Source: Paraburkholderia phenazinium | GTDB lineage: Bacteria; Pseudomonadota; Gammaproteobacteria; Burkholderiales; Burkholderiaceae | NCBI RefSeq assembly: GCF_900100735.1 | Contig: NZ_FNCJ01000003.1 | Span: 434,001 to 498,000, forward strand | Direction of reading: 5' to 3' | Length of the DNA: 64,000 bases | In this document: piece by piece, positions 35,771-45,045 of the stretch | How positions within the stretch are numbered: the stretch's first letter is position 1 | Layout of the letters: each line of letters begins with the position of its first letter | Made by a program: the position numbers and the translations under genes | The notes under the pieces: model-generated | The model's database searches: none | Seen by the model: the letters and a program-made list of their open reading frames with translations, nothing else | Told to the model about the DNA's origin: nothing

Positions 35771-36979
35771 TTAGAGAGCCCACCTGGCGCCGCCCGCAAG
35801 GTCGAAGCGGTCCGGGTGCTCGCGAATGCCGGTGTCGCGCTCCTGCAGCAAGCGCTCGCCGAGTGCAGCCAGGTCGCGCTCGGCATGGCTTTGTCGAAGG
35901 AACACCGGCAGATCGGCCATCGCGCGAGCAAACCGTGCGTCGCGGCACAGCGGCGCCGCGCCGAGCGCCCGACCGGCATGCTCCATCACCGTGGTGGCGG
36001 CCGTCTCGACCAGCAGACGCGTGCGCAACGCTGCGCTCTGGTGGTTGCCACCGGGATCGGCGTCGATCTGCGCAGCGCTGGCGCGTAGCACCGCCGCCGC
36101 ACCGGCGAGCGCGACGTCGATTGCGCCGAGATGCGCGAGACGGTGGACATCTGCGGGGCGGCCTTCTGCGGGGCGGCCATCCGCGGGGCGGCCACCCGCG
36201 CGCTGCGTGACGGCCGCGGCAACCATGCCGGCGATACCGGCTGCCGCGCCGTACCAGCATGCCGCGATCCCCGCGCCGCCCTGCCAGAAGCCGGCCCGTC
36301 GAACATAGTCATGCGGCGCACCGAGCTGGAACGCGCGGGCCTGTTCGAAGCGGACATCGCCGCTGCCGGTCGCGCGCATGCCGACTGCGTGCCAATGCTG
36401 CGTGGAAACCGAAATCGACGGCTGATCGAGTGCGACTGCGGCCAGCACCGGCGCGTCGCCGAGCCACGCCGTCACCAGCGCGTGGCTGAGCGCGCGGGCG
36501 CCCGAGCACCATGCCTTGACGCCCTCCAGTTGCAGTTCGCCGTCGGCAAGCGGGGTCGCCGTGACGCGGGCGTCGGGCGCTTCGGCCGCCCATACGCCCC
36601 AGCGGCTGCCTTGGGGCGCGGCAGGTCCATTCAGCTCGGCGAGGATCGCCAGCGCATCGGTGTGACCTTCGAACAGTTTGACGAGACCGAGATCGCGTGC
36701 CGCCACCGCCGCCAGGGCGCGCCACCTCGTCAAGGTACGGCCGCTGCCCGGCAACGGCAGACGGTCATGGCCGGCGTCGACCATCTGCGTGAGGATGGCC
36801 CCGAGTGCAGCGGGGTCCGACGGGTCGAAGCTCGCGTGGCTCAGGAAACTTTCGAGCGCAGCGGCTGAATTTTTTACAGAGTCCTGATGATTGGCAGAGA
36901 CCAGGTCATCGTCAGTCGATGCGCCATGGGCACGCCGCCGCGCCTCGTGATCCGCTGCACGCACACGGGTATCCAGCAT
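35771..36979 (-). CDS. Acyl-CoA dehydrogenase-like flavoprotein
   Basis: A 402-residue protein of the acyl-CoA dehydrogenase fold. It has an N-terminal helical domain and a middle beta domain with WGVWAAEAPDARVTATPL and LEGVKAWCSGA, where FAD-binding loops lie. The C-terminal helical domain contains ETAATTVMEHAGRALGAAPLCRD. The ATG at 36979 follows GGAGG. Its methyltransferase and glycosyltransferase partners suggest a biosynthetic oxidation, not fatty-acid degradation. An insert of three GRPA(D/E) pentads (about 264-280) comes from a 15-bp tandem repeat at 36151-36195 and looks like recent expansion in a surface loop. Confidence 0.8.
   Translation of the reverse strand: MLDTRVRAADHEARRRAHGASTDDDLVSANHQDSVKNSAAALESFLSHASFDPSDPAALGAILTQMVDAGHDRLPLPGSGRTLTRWRALAAVAARDLGLVKLFEGHTDALAILAELNGPAAPQGSRWGVWAAEAPDARVTATPLADGELQLEGVKAWCSGARALSHALVTAWLGDAPVLAAVALDQPSISVSTQHWHAVGMRATGSGDVRFEQARAFQLGAPHDYVRRAGFWQGGAGIAACWYGAAAGIAGMVAAAVTQRAGGRPADGRPAEGRPADVHRLAHLGAIDVALAGAAAVLRASAAQIDADPGGNHQSAALRTRLLVETAATTVMEHAGRALGAAPLCRDARFARAMADLPVFLRQSHAERDLAALGERLLQERDTGIREHPDRFDLAGGARWAL
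36151..36195. repeat. In-frame 15-bp tandem repeat (three units)
   Basis: CTGCGGGGCGGCCTT, CTGCGGGGCGGCCAT and CCGCGGGGCGGCCAC lie head to tail inside the dehydrogenase gene. Each unit encodes one GRPAD/E pentad on the minus strand, so copy-number change would keep the frame. Confidence 0.75.
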
Positions 36980-37180
36980 GGGGCCTCCGTTGACCGCGTC
37001 GATTGGACTGCGCGGCCCTTCGGCAACCGCAGCGCTTGCTGCTGTCGAGCAAGCGGTGTGCCGCGGCTGGTTCGCCGGTTCACAAAGCGCGACGCCGGCG
37101 CAGGCAGCATAATGACGAGGTGAGCGGCGCGATCGTTTGTCGCCCTGCTGGCCAAAGCGGCGCAAGGAGACCAGAGCACG

Positions 37181-37651
37181 ATGAAGCATGCCCTTTCGAG
37201 CGACGACCTGTTGCAACGCGCCGTGCTCACCGAACTGCATGCGGCCGGATTGCCTGCCGGTCGCGTCGGCGTCACGGCGCACGCCGGTATCGTGACGCTA
37301 CTCGGCCACGTCGAGCACGCCGACCACAAACAGACCGCTGAGAACGCGGCGTTATGGGTCGAAGGCGTCAGGGCCGTGGTCGTCGCCATCGAGATTTGCG
37401 CTCCCGGTGCGGCCAGGCTGCGTGACGACCAGATCGCCAGTGAGGCGCTTATGCGCCTTGCGTGGGACGCGTGGGTGCCGCACGACGCGCTCAAGGTCAC
37501 GGTGGAACAGGGAAGCGTGACGCTGGCCGGTCAGGTTGACCGGGCGGAGCAGAAAGCGGCCGCATTAGAGGATGTCAGGCGCCTCTTCGGAGTGGCCGCG
37601 GTATCCAACCGGATCACGGTCAAGCGAGGCGGCAAGGGAGTACGGGGCTGA
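37181..37651 (+). CDS. Two-BON-domain protein
   Basis: A 156-residue protein made of two BON domains (about 8-72 and 83-150). Each shows the pattern of a helix, then a strand such as VGVTAHAGIVTLLGHVEHADHK or LKVTVEQGSVTLAGQVDRAEQK, with the conserved central glycine. BON domains bind phospholipid or polymer surfaces (OsmY, Kbp). Unlike OsmY it has no signal peptide, so it is probably cytoplasmic, like Kbp/YgaU. An AAGGAG site lies 11 bases before the ATG. It stands alone between divergent and convergent neighbours. Confidence 0.85.
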   Translation: MKHALSSDDLLQRAVLTELHAAGLPAGRVGVTAHAGIVTLLGHVEHADHKQTAENAALWVEGVRAVVVAIEICAPGAARLRDDQIASEALMRLAWDAWVPHDALKVTVEQGSVTLAGQVDRAEQKAAALEDVRRLFGVAAVSNRITVKRGGKGVRG

Positions 37652-37708
37652 GAGCGCCAATGCCGGCCCGATTCGCGAGCCGCTACGCATCACGCGAAGC
37701 TCCCCGCC

Positions 37709-38875
37709 TTAAGAAGCTGACTCTTGCAGCAGCGCCCGGCAATGGCGTGCAATCTGCCGCTCTTCCTCGGTATGCAGCACGCGTACTTTGCCGGCCGGAT
37801 CAGCGGCGTCCAAACCGAGAAACGCCAGGCCCGAGCAGACCCGGCGCCGCACCTCGGCGCTGTGCTCGCCGATGCCGCCGGCAAACACCAGCAAATCGAT
37901 CCCTCCGAGCAATGCAGCGTACGCACCGACGTATTTGCGCACTGCCGTGGCGAATACGTCGATCGCCAGTTCGGCTTCCTGATCCCCTGCAGCGCTACGT
38001 CGTTCGAGCGCCTGCATATCGCCCTCACCTCCCGTAAAACCGGCAAAGCCGCTCTCGCGGTTCAAGAGCGTTTCGAGCCGCTCGGCGTCTAGCTGTTCGG
38101 TGCGCATCAGATACAGCAGCACACCGGGGTCGAGGTCGCCGCTGCGCGTGGCCATCGGCACGCCGCCGGTCGGTGTCAGGCCCATCGATGTATCGACGGA
38201 GCGCCCGTCGCGCAGCGCGCAGACGCTGGAGCCGTTGCCCAGATGCGCAAACACCGCCCGCGCAGGCAGCTCGGCGCCAAGGCGCCGAGCGAGCGATTCG
38301 TACGACAAGCCATGAAAACCGTAGCGAATCACCCCAGCCTGCGCATAGCGGCGCGGCAGCGCCAACTGCGACGCCGACGCAGGCAAGGTGCGATGGAAGG
38401 CCGTATCGAAGCAGACATAATGGCGCGCGTCGCCGAAAATCCGCGTGGCTTGATCGATCAGCGCCAGCGCCGGCGGGATATGCAGCGGCGCGAAATGCAC
38501 CGCGGCCTGCAGTTGCTGCCTGACCTCGGGAGTGAGAAGCTGATGCTCGCGCAGGTGCGGGCCGCCGTGCACCACGCGATGCCCCACCGCCACCGGACGT
38601 GTATGTCCATGCTCGGCCAGCACGCTGGCGACTTTCTGCAAGGCGTCAGTCTGCGACTGCAGCACGTGCGTCGCTTGCAGCAGCACCGTGCCGTCCGCCG
38701 CTTTCATTGTCAGGCTGCCATCGGCGCGGCCGATGCCCTCGGCGCTTCCTTCCAGCAGCAGTGCTTCGTCATCCTGAGCGGCGTTGAACAGCCCGAACTT
38801 CAGCGACGACGAGCCGCTGTTCAGCACCAGAATCGCCGGCGGGTTGGTCTGCGGGTTGATTGGATTCTCTGGCAT
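37709..38875 (-). CDS. ackA: Acetate kinase
   Basis: A 388-residue ASKHA-fold kinase that turns acetyl phosphate and ADP into acetate and ATP. Signature segments are LVLNSGSSSLKFGLF at the N-terminus, VAVGHRVVHGG, FDTAFHRTLP, FAHLGNGSSVCAL, GLTPTGGVPMATRSGD and FAGGIGEHSAEVR. It starts four bases after the phosphoketolase stop and is clearly co-transcribed. Together the two convert sugar phosphates to acetate with one ATP. No phosphotransacetylase gene is adjacent. The N-terminal extension of the open frame overlaps phosphoketolase and is rejected. Confidence 0.95.
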   Translation of the reverse strand: MPENPINPQTNPPAILVLNSGSSSLKFGLFNAAQDDEALLLEGSAEGIGRADGSLTMKAADGTVLLQATHVLQSQTDALQKVASVLAEHGHTRPVAVGHRVVHGGPHLREHQLLTPEVRQQLQAAVHFAPLHIPPALALIDQATRIFGDARHYVCFDTAFHRTLPASASQLALPRRYAQAGVIRYGFHGLSYESLARRLGAELPARAVFAHLGNGSSVCALRDGRSVDTSMGLTPTGGVPMATRSGDLDPGVLLYLMRTEQLDAERLETLLNRESGFAGFTGGEGDMQALERRSAAGDQEAELAIDVFATAVRKYVGAYAALLGGIDLLVFAGGIGEHSAEVRRRVCSGLAFLGLDAADPAGKVRVLHTEEERQIARHCRALLQESAS

Positions 38876-38879
38876 TACC

Positions 38880-41264
38880 CTAGCCTGTCCACGTCCAGTT
38901 ACGGATCTCGTCGCGGTCGATCCCTTCGGCATGCGCATACGCAATCTGCTCGATGATCTGGCCGCGCAGCCATTCCTTGACATGGTCGCCTACGCCGCGC
39001 AGACCCGGCACGCGATCGATCACGTCGATCGCCAGCGAGAAGCGGTCCACCTGGTTGATGATGGCCAGTTCGAGCGGCGTATTGATGTTGCCCTTCTCGT
39101 GATAGCCATGGACGTGCAGGTTCTCGTGATTGGTGCGGCGGTAAGTGAGCTTGTGGACCAGCGACGAGTACGAGTGGAAGTTGAAGATGACCGGTTTGCT
39201 GGTGGTGAATAGCGAATCGAAATCGCGATCCGACAAGCCGTGCGGATGATCGGTGTCGGGCATCAGCCTGAACAGATCCACTACGTTCACGAAGCGGATT
39301 TTCAGGGTGGGAAACTTCTCCTTCAGGATCTGCACGGCCGCGAGCGACTCCATGGTCGGGATGTCGCCCGCGCAGGCCATCACCACGTCCGGCTCGGCGC
39401 CCTGATCGGTCGATGCCCAGTCCCAGATGCCGATACCCTTGGTGCAGTGCGTGACGGCCTCCGTCATATCGAGGTACTGCAGATGTGGCTGCTTGTCGGC
39501 GACGATCACGTTGACGTAGTCGCGCGAGCGCAGGCAATGGTCGGCTACGCTCAGCAGGCAATTGGCATCGGGCGGTAGATAGATACGCACCACGTTCGGG
39601 CTCTTGTTGGTGACGACATCGAGAAAGCCGGGGTCCTGATGGGTAAAGCCGTTGTGGTCCTGACGCCAGACCAGCGAGGTAATCAGCAGGTTGATGGACG
39701 GCACAGGCTGCCGCCATCTCAGTTCGAGCTTCGATTTTTCGAGCCACTTGGCGTGCTGGTTGAACATCGAGTCGATCACGTGCACGAACGCTTCGTAAGT
39801 GGCGAAGAGTCCATGGCGGCCGGTCAGAACATAGCCCTCGAACCAGCCTTCCAGTGTGTGTTCGCTGAGCATTTCCATGACCCGGCCGTCGACCGAGAGT
39901 TCGCCGCCATCCGCGTCGCTCGGCAGCGTATTGGCAAGCCAGGTTTTCCCGGACACTTCGTAGATCGCGGTCAGCCGGTTGCTGGCGGTCTCGTCGGGGC
40001 CGAAGACGCGAAAGCCGCTCATGTTGCGGCGCATGACCTCGCAGAGAAACTTGCCGAGCACCTCGGTGGGCGGCACATAGGCCGCGCCGGGCGCCTTGAC
40101 CTCGATGCCGTACTCGCGAAAGTCCGGCATCTCGAGCGCCTTGCATAGCAGGCCGCCGTTGGCGTGCGGATTGGCGCTGATGCGGCGCGCGCCGGTGGGC
40201 GCGAGTTCGCGCAATTCCTCGACGAGCCGCCCCTGCTCGTCGAACAGATCTTCCGGGCGGTAACGCCGCATCCAGCTCTCGACGAGTTTCAGGCTTGCGT
40301 CGTTGGTGGCCGGATCGAGAATCGGCACCTGGTGGGCGCGCCACGATCCTTCGACCTGATGGCCGTCCACCTCCTTCGGTCCGGTCCAGCCCTTGGGCGA
40401 GCGCAGTACGATCATCGGCCAGCGCGGCCGCTCGGCACGGCCGCTCGCGCGCGCCTGCTGCTGGATCGCGCGGATTTCGCCGATGCAGTGTTCGAGCGTG
40501 GCCGCCATTTTCTGATGCATGGCCTGTGGCTCGTCGCCCTCCACGAAGTACGGCTTGTGTCCGTAGCCCGTCAGCAAGGCCTCCAGTTCTTCACGCGGGA
40601 TGCGGGCGAGAATGGTCGGATTGGCGATCTTGTAGCCATTCAGATGCAGCACCGGCAACACGGCGCCGTCGCGGATCGGATTGAGGAATTTGTTCGAATG
40701 CCACGAAGTGGCGAGCGGTCCGGTCTCCGCTTCGCCGTCGCCGACCATCACGGCGACGATCAGATCCGGGTTGTCGAACGCTGCGCCATAGCCATGCGAC
40801 AGGCTGTAGCCGAGTTCACCGCCTTCGTGGATCGAACCGGGCGTCTCCGGTGTGCAATGCGAACCGATGCCGCCGGGAAACGAGAACTGGCGGAAAAAGC
40901 GCCGCATGCCGGCTTCGTCTTCACTGCGATCCGGGTAGATCTCCGAGTAGCGGCCTTCAAGGTAGCTGCTCGCGAGCGTGGCCGGTGCGCCATGGCCGGG
41001 ACCGGCGACGTAGATGACGTCCAGATCGAGCTGTTTGATGAGACGGTTCAGATGCACCAGCAGGAAGCTCTGCCCGGGATCGGAGCCCCAGTGGCCGAGC
41101 AGGCGCCGCTTGATGTGTTCGGGCTTGAGCGGCTCGCGTAGCAGCGGATTGTCGCGCAGATAAATCATCCCGGCTGCGAGGTAGTTGCAGGCGTTCCAGT
41201 AGCGGTCCATCTTGCGCAGGGTTTCGGCATCCAGCACGGGGGTGTTCGTGTCGATCTCGGCCAT
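38880..41264 (-). CDS. xfp: Xylulose-5-phosphate/fructose-6-phosphate phosphoketolase
   Basis: A 794-residue thiamine-diphosphate enzyme cleaving xylulose 5-phosphate (and usually fructose 6-phosphate) with phosphate to acetyl phosphate and an aldose phosphate. It shows [49 protein letters not shown] (cofactor site), and a C-terminal [17 protein letters not shown]. Length and order match the family. The ATG at 41264 follows GGAG. It lies between an aldolase-domain gene and ackA on one strand. It gives a carbon-conserving or overflow route to acetyl phosphate. Confidence 0.95.
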   Translation of the reverse strand: MAEIDTNTPVLDAETLRKMDRYWNACNYLAAGMIYLRDNPLLREPLKPEHIKRRLLGHWGSDPGQSFLLVHLNRLIKQLDLDVIYVAGPGHGAPATLASSYLEGRYSEIYPDRSEDEAGMRRFFRQFSFPGGIGSHCTPETPGSIHEGGELGYSLSHGYGAAFDNPDLIVAVMVGDGEAETGPLATSWHSNKFLNPIRDGAVLPVLHLNGYKIANPTILARIPREELEALLTGYGHKPYFVEGDEPQAMHQKMAATLEHCIGEIRAIQQQARASGRAERPRWPMIVLRSPKGWTGPKEVDGHQVEGSWRAHQVPILDPATNDASLKLVESWMRRYRPEDLFDEQGRLVEELRELAPTGARRISANPHANGGLLCKALEMPDFREYGIEVKAPGAAYVPPTEVLGKFLCEVMRRNMSGFRVFGPDETASNRLTAIYEVSGKTWLANTLPSDADGGELSVDGRVMEMLSEHTLEGWFEGYVLTGRHGLFATYEAFVHVIDSMFNQHAKWLEKSKLELRWRQPVPSINLLITSLVWRQDHNGFTHQDPGFLDVVTNKSPNVVRIYLPPDANCLLSVADHCLRSRDYVNVIVADKQPHLQYLDMTEAVTHCTKGIGIWDWASTDQGAEPDVVMACAGDIPTMESLAAVQILKEKFPTLKIRFVNVVDLFRLMPDTDHPHGLSDRDFDSLFTTSKPVIFNFHSYSSLVHKLTYRRTNHENLHVHGYHEKGNINTPLELAIINQVDRFSLAIDVIDRVPGLRGVGDHVKEWLRGQIIEQIAYAHAEGIDRDEIRNWTWTG

Positions 41265-41371
41265 CGGGTGACTCCATGAGGTGGTCCCGCAGTCGGCGCT
41301 GCGGCGGGCGCCGCAGTTGAGTTGGAGCTTGAGTTTGACGTTGAGCGCGCAGTTCGGCGCGCGCTCAACGA

Positions 41372-42292
41372 CTAGGCAGGCGTGTGACGCGCCTTCTCGA
41401 ACACTGCGACCCACTTGCGGTACTGCCCGGCAATCCGCTGCGCAGCCTCTGTGCGGCTGGCCTTGCCGGCCTCATAGTCGGCGACGGCATCGAAAAAACT
41501 GGTCCGGCCGACCGCGAAGCCGATGAAACCGTCTACGTGTGCCGCCGTTTCGAGCCAGTCGATCACCTTCTGCTCATCCGCGCCGCGGCCGAGCACAATG
41601 CAACTGACATGACCACGGCCGCCGCGCCGCGTGGCCGCGACCACGCGCTCGCAATCCTCGCGGCGGTCGAGCCCTTCGATTTTCCACACCGCCGGTTCGA
41701 CGCCGGCATCCTGCAACGCCGTGATGGCGTCGCACATCAACTGCGGACGCAATTGCAGGTCGTAGGCCGCGGCCTCGCCTTTCACGCTTTTCAGTTGCTC
41801 GTCGGTGGCCGGCACCAGCAACTCGAACATCAACAGTCGCCCCTTGTCGAGACAATAGTCCGACAAACGCTGCAGGCGCTCGGCCTGACGACGGTTCATC
41901 TCCGCATCGTCGGCCGGGTTGTAGCGGACCAGCACCTTGACGAAGGTCGCATCGACCGCCTCGATATGCTCGGCGAACGCTTCGCCATATTCGAAGTGGA
42001 ACTCGTTCGAACCGCTCTGCTCAACCGAGGCCGCGGTGACGTAGCCGCGCTCGTGGGCATCTCGCAAGATCCGTGCCCCGAACGCCTCGTCCACCAGCAC
42101 GCCGGCGCTTTGCTTCGGCACGCCTTGTGCCGCTGCGGCGAGAAACCCTTCGTAGATGAGTTGCTTGCTGTCTTCCACCTTGGCCTGCTGCTCGGCGTCG
42201 AGCGGAAACTTGAAGTGGAACATGCTGCTCACGTAGGAATTGCGGTGATCGAACGGCAGCAGATAGAGTGGTTGATCGTAACCCGATGGCAT
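41372..42292 (-). CDS. DUF2090 / IolC-C-type aldolase-fold protein
   Basis: A 306-residue protein matching the C-terminal aldolase domain attached to IolC kinases in myo-inositol catabolism (2-deoxy-5-keto-gluconate-6-phosphate aldolase, PF09863/DUF2090): [11 protein letters not shown] at the start, [32 protein letters not shown], and [19 protein letters not shown]. Here it is free-standing, without the kinase domain. The ATG at 42292 follows GGAGGATC. It lies 107 bases before phosphoketolase on the same strand and may share its operon. An aldolase feeding triose or sugar phosphates into phosphoketolase metabolism is plausible; its substrate is not shown. Confidence 0.8.
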   Translation of the reverse strand: MPSGYDQPLYLLPFDHRNSYVSSMFHFKFPLDAEQQAKVEDSKQLIYEGFLAAAAQGVPKQSAGVLVDEAFGARILRDAHERGYVTAASVEQSGSNEFHFEYGEAFAEHIEAVDATFVKVLVRYNPADDAEMNRRQAERLQRLSDYCLDKGRLLMFELLVPATDEQLKSVKGEAAAYDLQLRPQLMCDAITALQDAGVEPAVWKIEGLDRREDCERVVAATRRGGRGHVSCIVLGRGADEQKVIDWLETAAHVDGFIGFAVGRTSFFDAVADYEAGKASRTEAAQRIAGQYRKWVAVFEKARHTPA

Positions 42293-42467
42293 GACGAGAT
42301 CCTCCGTTGGGCGCCTGCGCACAGGTTGCGTCGGCGCCAGAAAGCGGCTGAATCGGCCCGCATGACGATGCGGTGTTGGTGTGACAGGGGCGGCGCGGCA
42401 AGGTTCGCGCCCGGACGGACGCCCTACTGCGGGTGGCTCGCCGCGCGGATGACGGCCCCCTCCGGTT

Positions 42468-42486
42468 GGCCTTCCTGCGGAAGGCC
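42468..42486. terminator. GC-rich hairpin between the HAD and aldolase genes
   Basis: GGCCTTCC-TGC-GGAAGGCC forms a perfect 8-bp stem with a 3-base loop, 71 bases past the HAD stop codon on the minus strand. No T-run follows. It may end the HAD transcript or attenuate entry into the aldolase-phosphoketolase operon. Confidence 0.4.
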
Positions 42487-42556
42487 GGCCCCCCCCGGAT
42501 GGCCGGCCCGCCCAAATCCATCATAGTGCGCAGTGCTTGTGCCAGCCAGATGACAG

Positions 42557-43231
42557 TCACCCTGCCGACAGCGCCCCCAGATCCATGCTGGCCAGCTCGC
42601 CGATATGCTCGACGGTCACATCCGCCGGCGGGTAGCCGGCAATCGCGGCCGGGTCGTGCGCATAATGCCCCTGGCGCGGAAAGACCGTCGTCAGACGTTC
42701 CTGCCAGATCTGCTTCATCGCAGCGAGAATGCGCAGCTTGTCGTCGATCATCACATAGCGCCGCGCCGGGTAGCGCTGCACCACCTCGTCGAGCATCTGC
42801 TCCTTGTGGATGTAGATCAGCACGCGCCCTTCCACCGCGTCCCAGAGCCCGGCCTGTTTGATCTTGCGGGGCTGGAATACCACGTCGCCATCCGAAAGAA
42901 TCACGGTGGGGCCGAGCGTGCTCAAACGCGCCAGCGCCGCGAGCGCACCGGGATAGAGACGCGTGGCGAACGGATAATCGATCAGGAACGACGACATCAG
43001 CATCAGCCGCGTGTCGCACTGGCGCTCCTCGCGGTAGCGTTGCAGCGCACCGAGATAGTCGGCGTAGCCTAGTTCGCTGCGCAATGTTTCGAAGATTTCC
43101 CAGTACCGGTCGCTGCTTGCGCTGCCAAACTGCTCAGTCAGGTGGGCACGCAAATCCGCCACCACCTGATCGTTGTCCAATAACGTGTTGTCGCAGTCGA
43201 GCAGGAATACGACTTCTTCAGACGTGCTCAT
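42557..43231 (-). CDS. HAD-superfamily phosphatase
   Basis: A 224-residue haloacid dehalogenase-like hydrolase. Motif I is FLLDCDNTLLDND (nucleophile first Asp, D-x-D-x-T), motif II is VILSDGD, motif III the Lys in YIHKEQML, and motif IV MIDDK. A helical cap lies between residues about 20 and 95. Probable small-molecule phosphatase; the substrate cannot be read from sequence. GGAGG precedes the ATG by nine bases. It is 264 bases upstream of the aldolase-phosphoketolase genes on the same strand, so a role in sugar-phosphate metabolism is possible. Confidence 0.85.
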   Translation of the reverse strand: MSTSEEVVFLLDCDNTLLDNDQVVADLRAHLTEQFGSASSDRYWEIFETLRSELGYADYLGALQRYREERQCDTRLMLMSSFLIDYPFATRLYPGALAALARLSTLGPTVILSDGDVVFQPRKIKQAGLWDAVEGRVLIYIHKEQMLDEVVQRYPARRYVMIDDKLRILAAMKQIWQERLTTVFPRQGHYAHDPAAIAGYPPADVTVEHIGELASMDLGALSAG

Positions 43232-43520
43232 ACGCCAGGTTCCTCCGCAACATAGGTGTCCGGTAGCTTCAGCCGCTATTGATCATACTCGCGCTCACTC
43301 GGCGGCGTCGTTCAGGTATGCAATGGAGCGACCGGCTGCGGGGGGGCGGTGGCGCTCGGCAAGCTGCGAATGGTCGGCTTGCTGGTACGTCACGCCAGCC
43401 ATGATGACATTCAAATTCATTGATAAGTAATACGTATGACTTTCCTGTGGCGTGGCAATCGACAAGACGACCCAAGCCTTGCAAGCAAGGCAGGCATGAC
43501 TCGCACTGGATGCACGTGGG

Positions 43521-43569
43521 GGAAGAAAAGAAAAAGATGCGCGCTCCCGGGACCAAACTGGGCGCGCGC
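43521..43569 (-). terminator. Terminator-like hairpin with pyrimidine tail
   Basis: GCGCGCTCCC (43539-43548) pairs with GGGCGCGCGC (43560-43569) with one mismatch. On the minus strand the stem is followed by TCTTTTTCTTTTCTTCC. It would stop leftward transcripts coming from the MerR gene or protect the HAD promoter. Confidence 0.6.
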
Positions 43570-43683
43570 ATGTCACTTGCTACACGGCAGCATCAAAAGG
43601 ACCGGGGAATCCATGGTTTGGCGCCACCGCAACTCCAGATTACTCGCCTCTACCGGATCCCGAAAGGGGTAAAACCACAGCAT

Positions 43684-43716
43684 CGTCGCTTCAATTCCGC
43701 AACAATTGAAGCGACG
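43684..43716 (-). terminator. Perfect 13-bp hairpin after the MerR gene
   Basis: CGTCGCTTCAATT and AATTGAAGCGACG pair perfectly around CCGCAAC. It lies 60 bases beyond the MerR stop codon; on the minus strand TTTT occurs about seven bases later (GGTTTTACC). Likely the MerR gene's terminator, though the stem is unusually long. Confidence 0.6.
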
Positions 43717-43775
43717 TTGAGCCGCTTGATTCCCCTGATTTATACCGGCTCGATCGCTCTATTTTGCGAGCACGC

Positions 43776-44750
43776 CTAACTAGCGTCCGGCGTCCATCGC
43801 TCCTCTCGCGCCACCCGTTCGAGCGCCAGTTCGAACATCGCCCGGGCCCGATTCGCCACTTCAGCCAGATAACGATGCAACGCGGCATCGGCTGGCGTGC
43901 GCGACATGCAGTCGTCGCTGTACTGCTCGAACGACGACAGTTGCCGCACCAGATCGGCAAGATGGCGCGGGCACTCGCATGCAATCGTCGAGGACATGCC
44001 CGCGATCGCCGCCAGCGCTTCGTCGGAGTAGCGGCGCGGCGTGCGCGCGTACGCCCCGACAGCGTCGCGCGTCTGGCGGCCCGGCGACAGGTCGCGCAGG
44101 ATCTGCAGCGCCTGGGCCTTTTCGAGCGGCTCGCGGTAGACCCGCACACCCGAGTGGCGCAGCGCATTGACGCTGTGCTCGGTACCGAAGGCATAGACCA
44201 CCGCGACCACTTTGGCGTGACAGGTTTCGCCCAACGCGAGCACGGCGTGCACGAGTTCGTCCTGCAGCGAGGCGACATGAATCATCAGCGCGTCGGCTTT
44301 GAGCGGATGCGCCTGGGCGTCCTTGATATCGTCGAATACAGTGAGCCGTGGCTGGCTGGCCGACTGTAGTTCCGGCAGATCGCTACGCAGGCGCCGCGCC
44401 AGCGACGTGCCGACAATCGCAAGGGTCGACTCGGCGGCGCTTTCTACCGGGTCGGGTGGAAAGGCCGCCTCGGCATAGGTCAGCGCCAGGCGGTCCAGTT
44501 GATCGAGTTCGAGCCTCGCGATCGAGCCAATGGCGTGACCGCGCTCGACCAGTTTTTTCAGCAAGATCAGCCGCCGCACGTCTTGCGACGAATAGAGGCG
44601 CTGGCCCGACGCCGTCTTGGGCGGCGAGACGACACCGTAGCGCCGCTCCCAGATGCGCAAGGTCGTGACGGGCATCCGCGCAAGCCGCGCTGCCGCCCCG
44701 CTGCGGTAGCACGGAAGCTTGGCTTTCTCTTCTTCACCAATGGCTGACAT
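43776..44750 (-). CDS. MerR-family regulator with a large C-terminal domain
   Basis: A 324-residue regulator. Residues about 13-80 are a MerR winged helix (YRSGAAARLARMPVTTLRIWERRYG, then SGQRLYSSQDVRRLILLKKLVERGHAIGSIA). The remaining ~240 residues resemble the CarH/LitR arrangement, with a Rossmann-like part (STLAIVGTSLARRL, LTVFDDI, ADALMIHVASLQDELV, AKVVAVVYAFGTEHSV). The cobalamin-binding E/DxHxxG motif of light sensors is not visible, so the domain is either degenerate or binds something else. It diverges from an MFS transporter gene 295 bases away, a likely target. Confidence 0.82.
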   Translation of the reverse strand: MSAIGEEEKAKLPCYRSGAAARLARMPVTTLRIWERRYGVVSPPKTASGQRLYSSQDVRRLILLKKLVERGHAIGSIARLELDQLDRLALTYAEAAFPPDPVESAAESTLAIVGTSLARRLRSDLPELQSASQPRLTVFDDIKDAQAHPLKADALMIHVASLQDELVHAVLALGETCHAKVVAVVYAFGTEHSVNALRHSGVRVYREPLEKAQALQILRDLSPGRQTRDAVGAYARTPRRYSDEALAAIAGMSSTIACECPRHLADLVRQLSSFEQYSDDCMSRTPADAALHRYLAEVANRARAMFELALERVAREERWTPDAS

Positions 44751-45045
44751 GGAAGTGACACGCTCGCAAAAGATCTACAGGATCATCGTCGCTGATGTTG
44801 CTCCGACGCACGAACGACTCGTCCATGATCAATGATAGGCGTCCATTCCGACTCACACCAAAGTCAAAATCAACATATTTCGAGTCATTAGCGTTTCACC
44901 CTGGTGCTATGCAATCCGGTCGCGGCACCAGCCTGTCTCCGTATTCGCACGCATTGCGCCTGCCCGGCTTGCTGTGCGAAATTGCCTTGAGCCAATCACG
45001 CGCTCAGCCGTCAATCCAACAAAATTTTTAAAAGAAGAGGCGCTC

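Larger units (their letters stand above)
43232..43775. other. Intergenic stretch with two hairpins
   Basis: 544 bases between the HAD start and the MerR stop, both genes being leftward. A 78-codon plus-strand frame here has no ribosome site or motif and I do not accept it. The two strong inverted repeats (43539-43569 and 43684-43716) are annotated separately. The left end should contain the HAD promoter. Confidence 0.5.

Noticed and set aside
36151..36195. 15-bp tandem repeat considered as a CRISPR-like or regulatory repeat
   Set aside because: Units are contiguous without spacers and encode in-frame pentads of the dehydrogenase, so it is a coding repeat.
43436..43672. 78-codon plus-strand frame between the HAD and MerR genes
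   Set aside because: No ribosome site, no motif, and it crosses a terminator-like hairpin.
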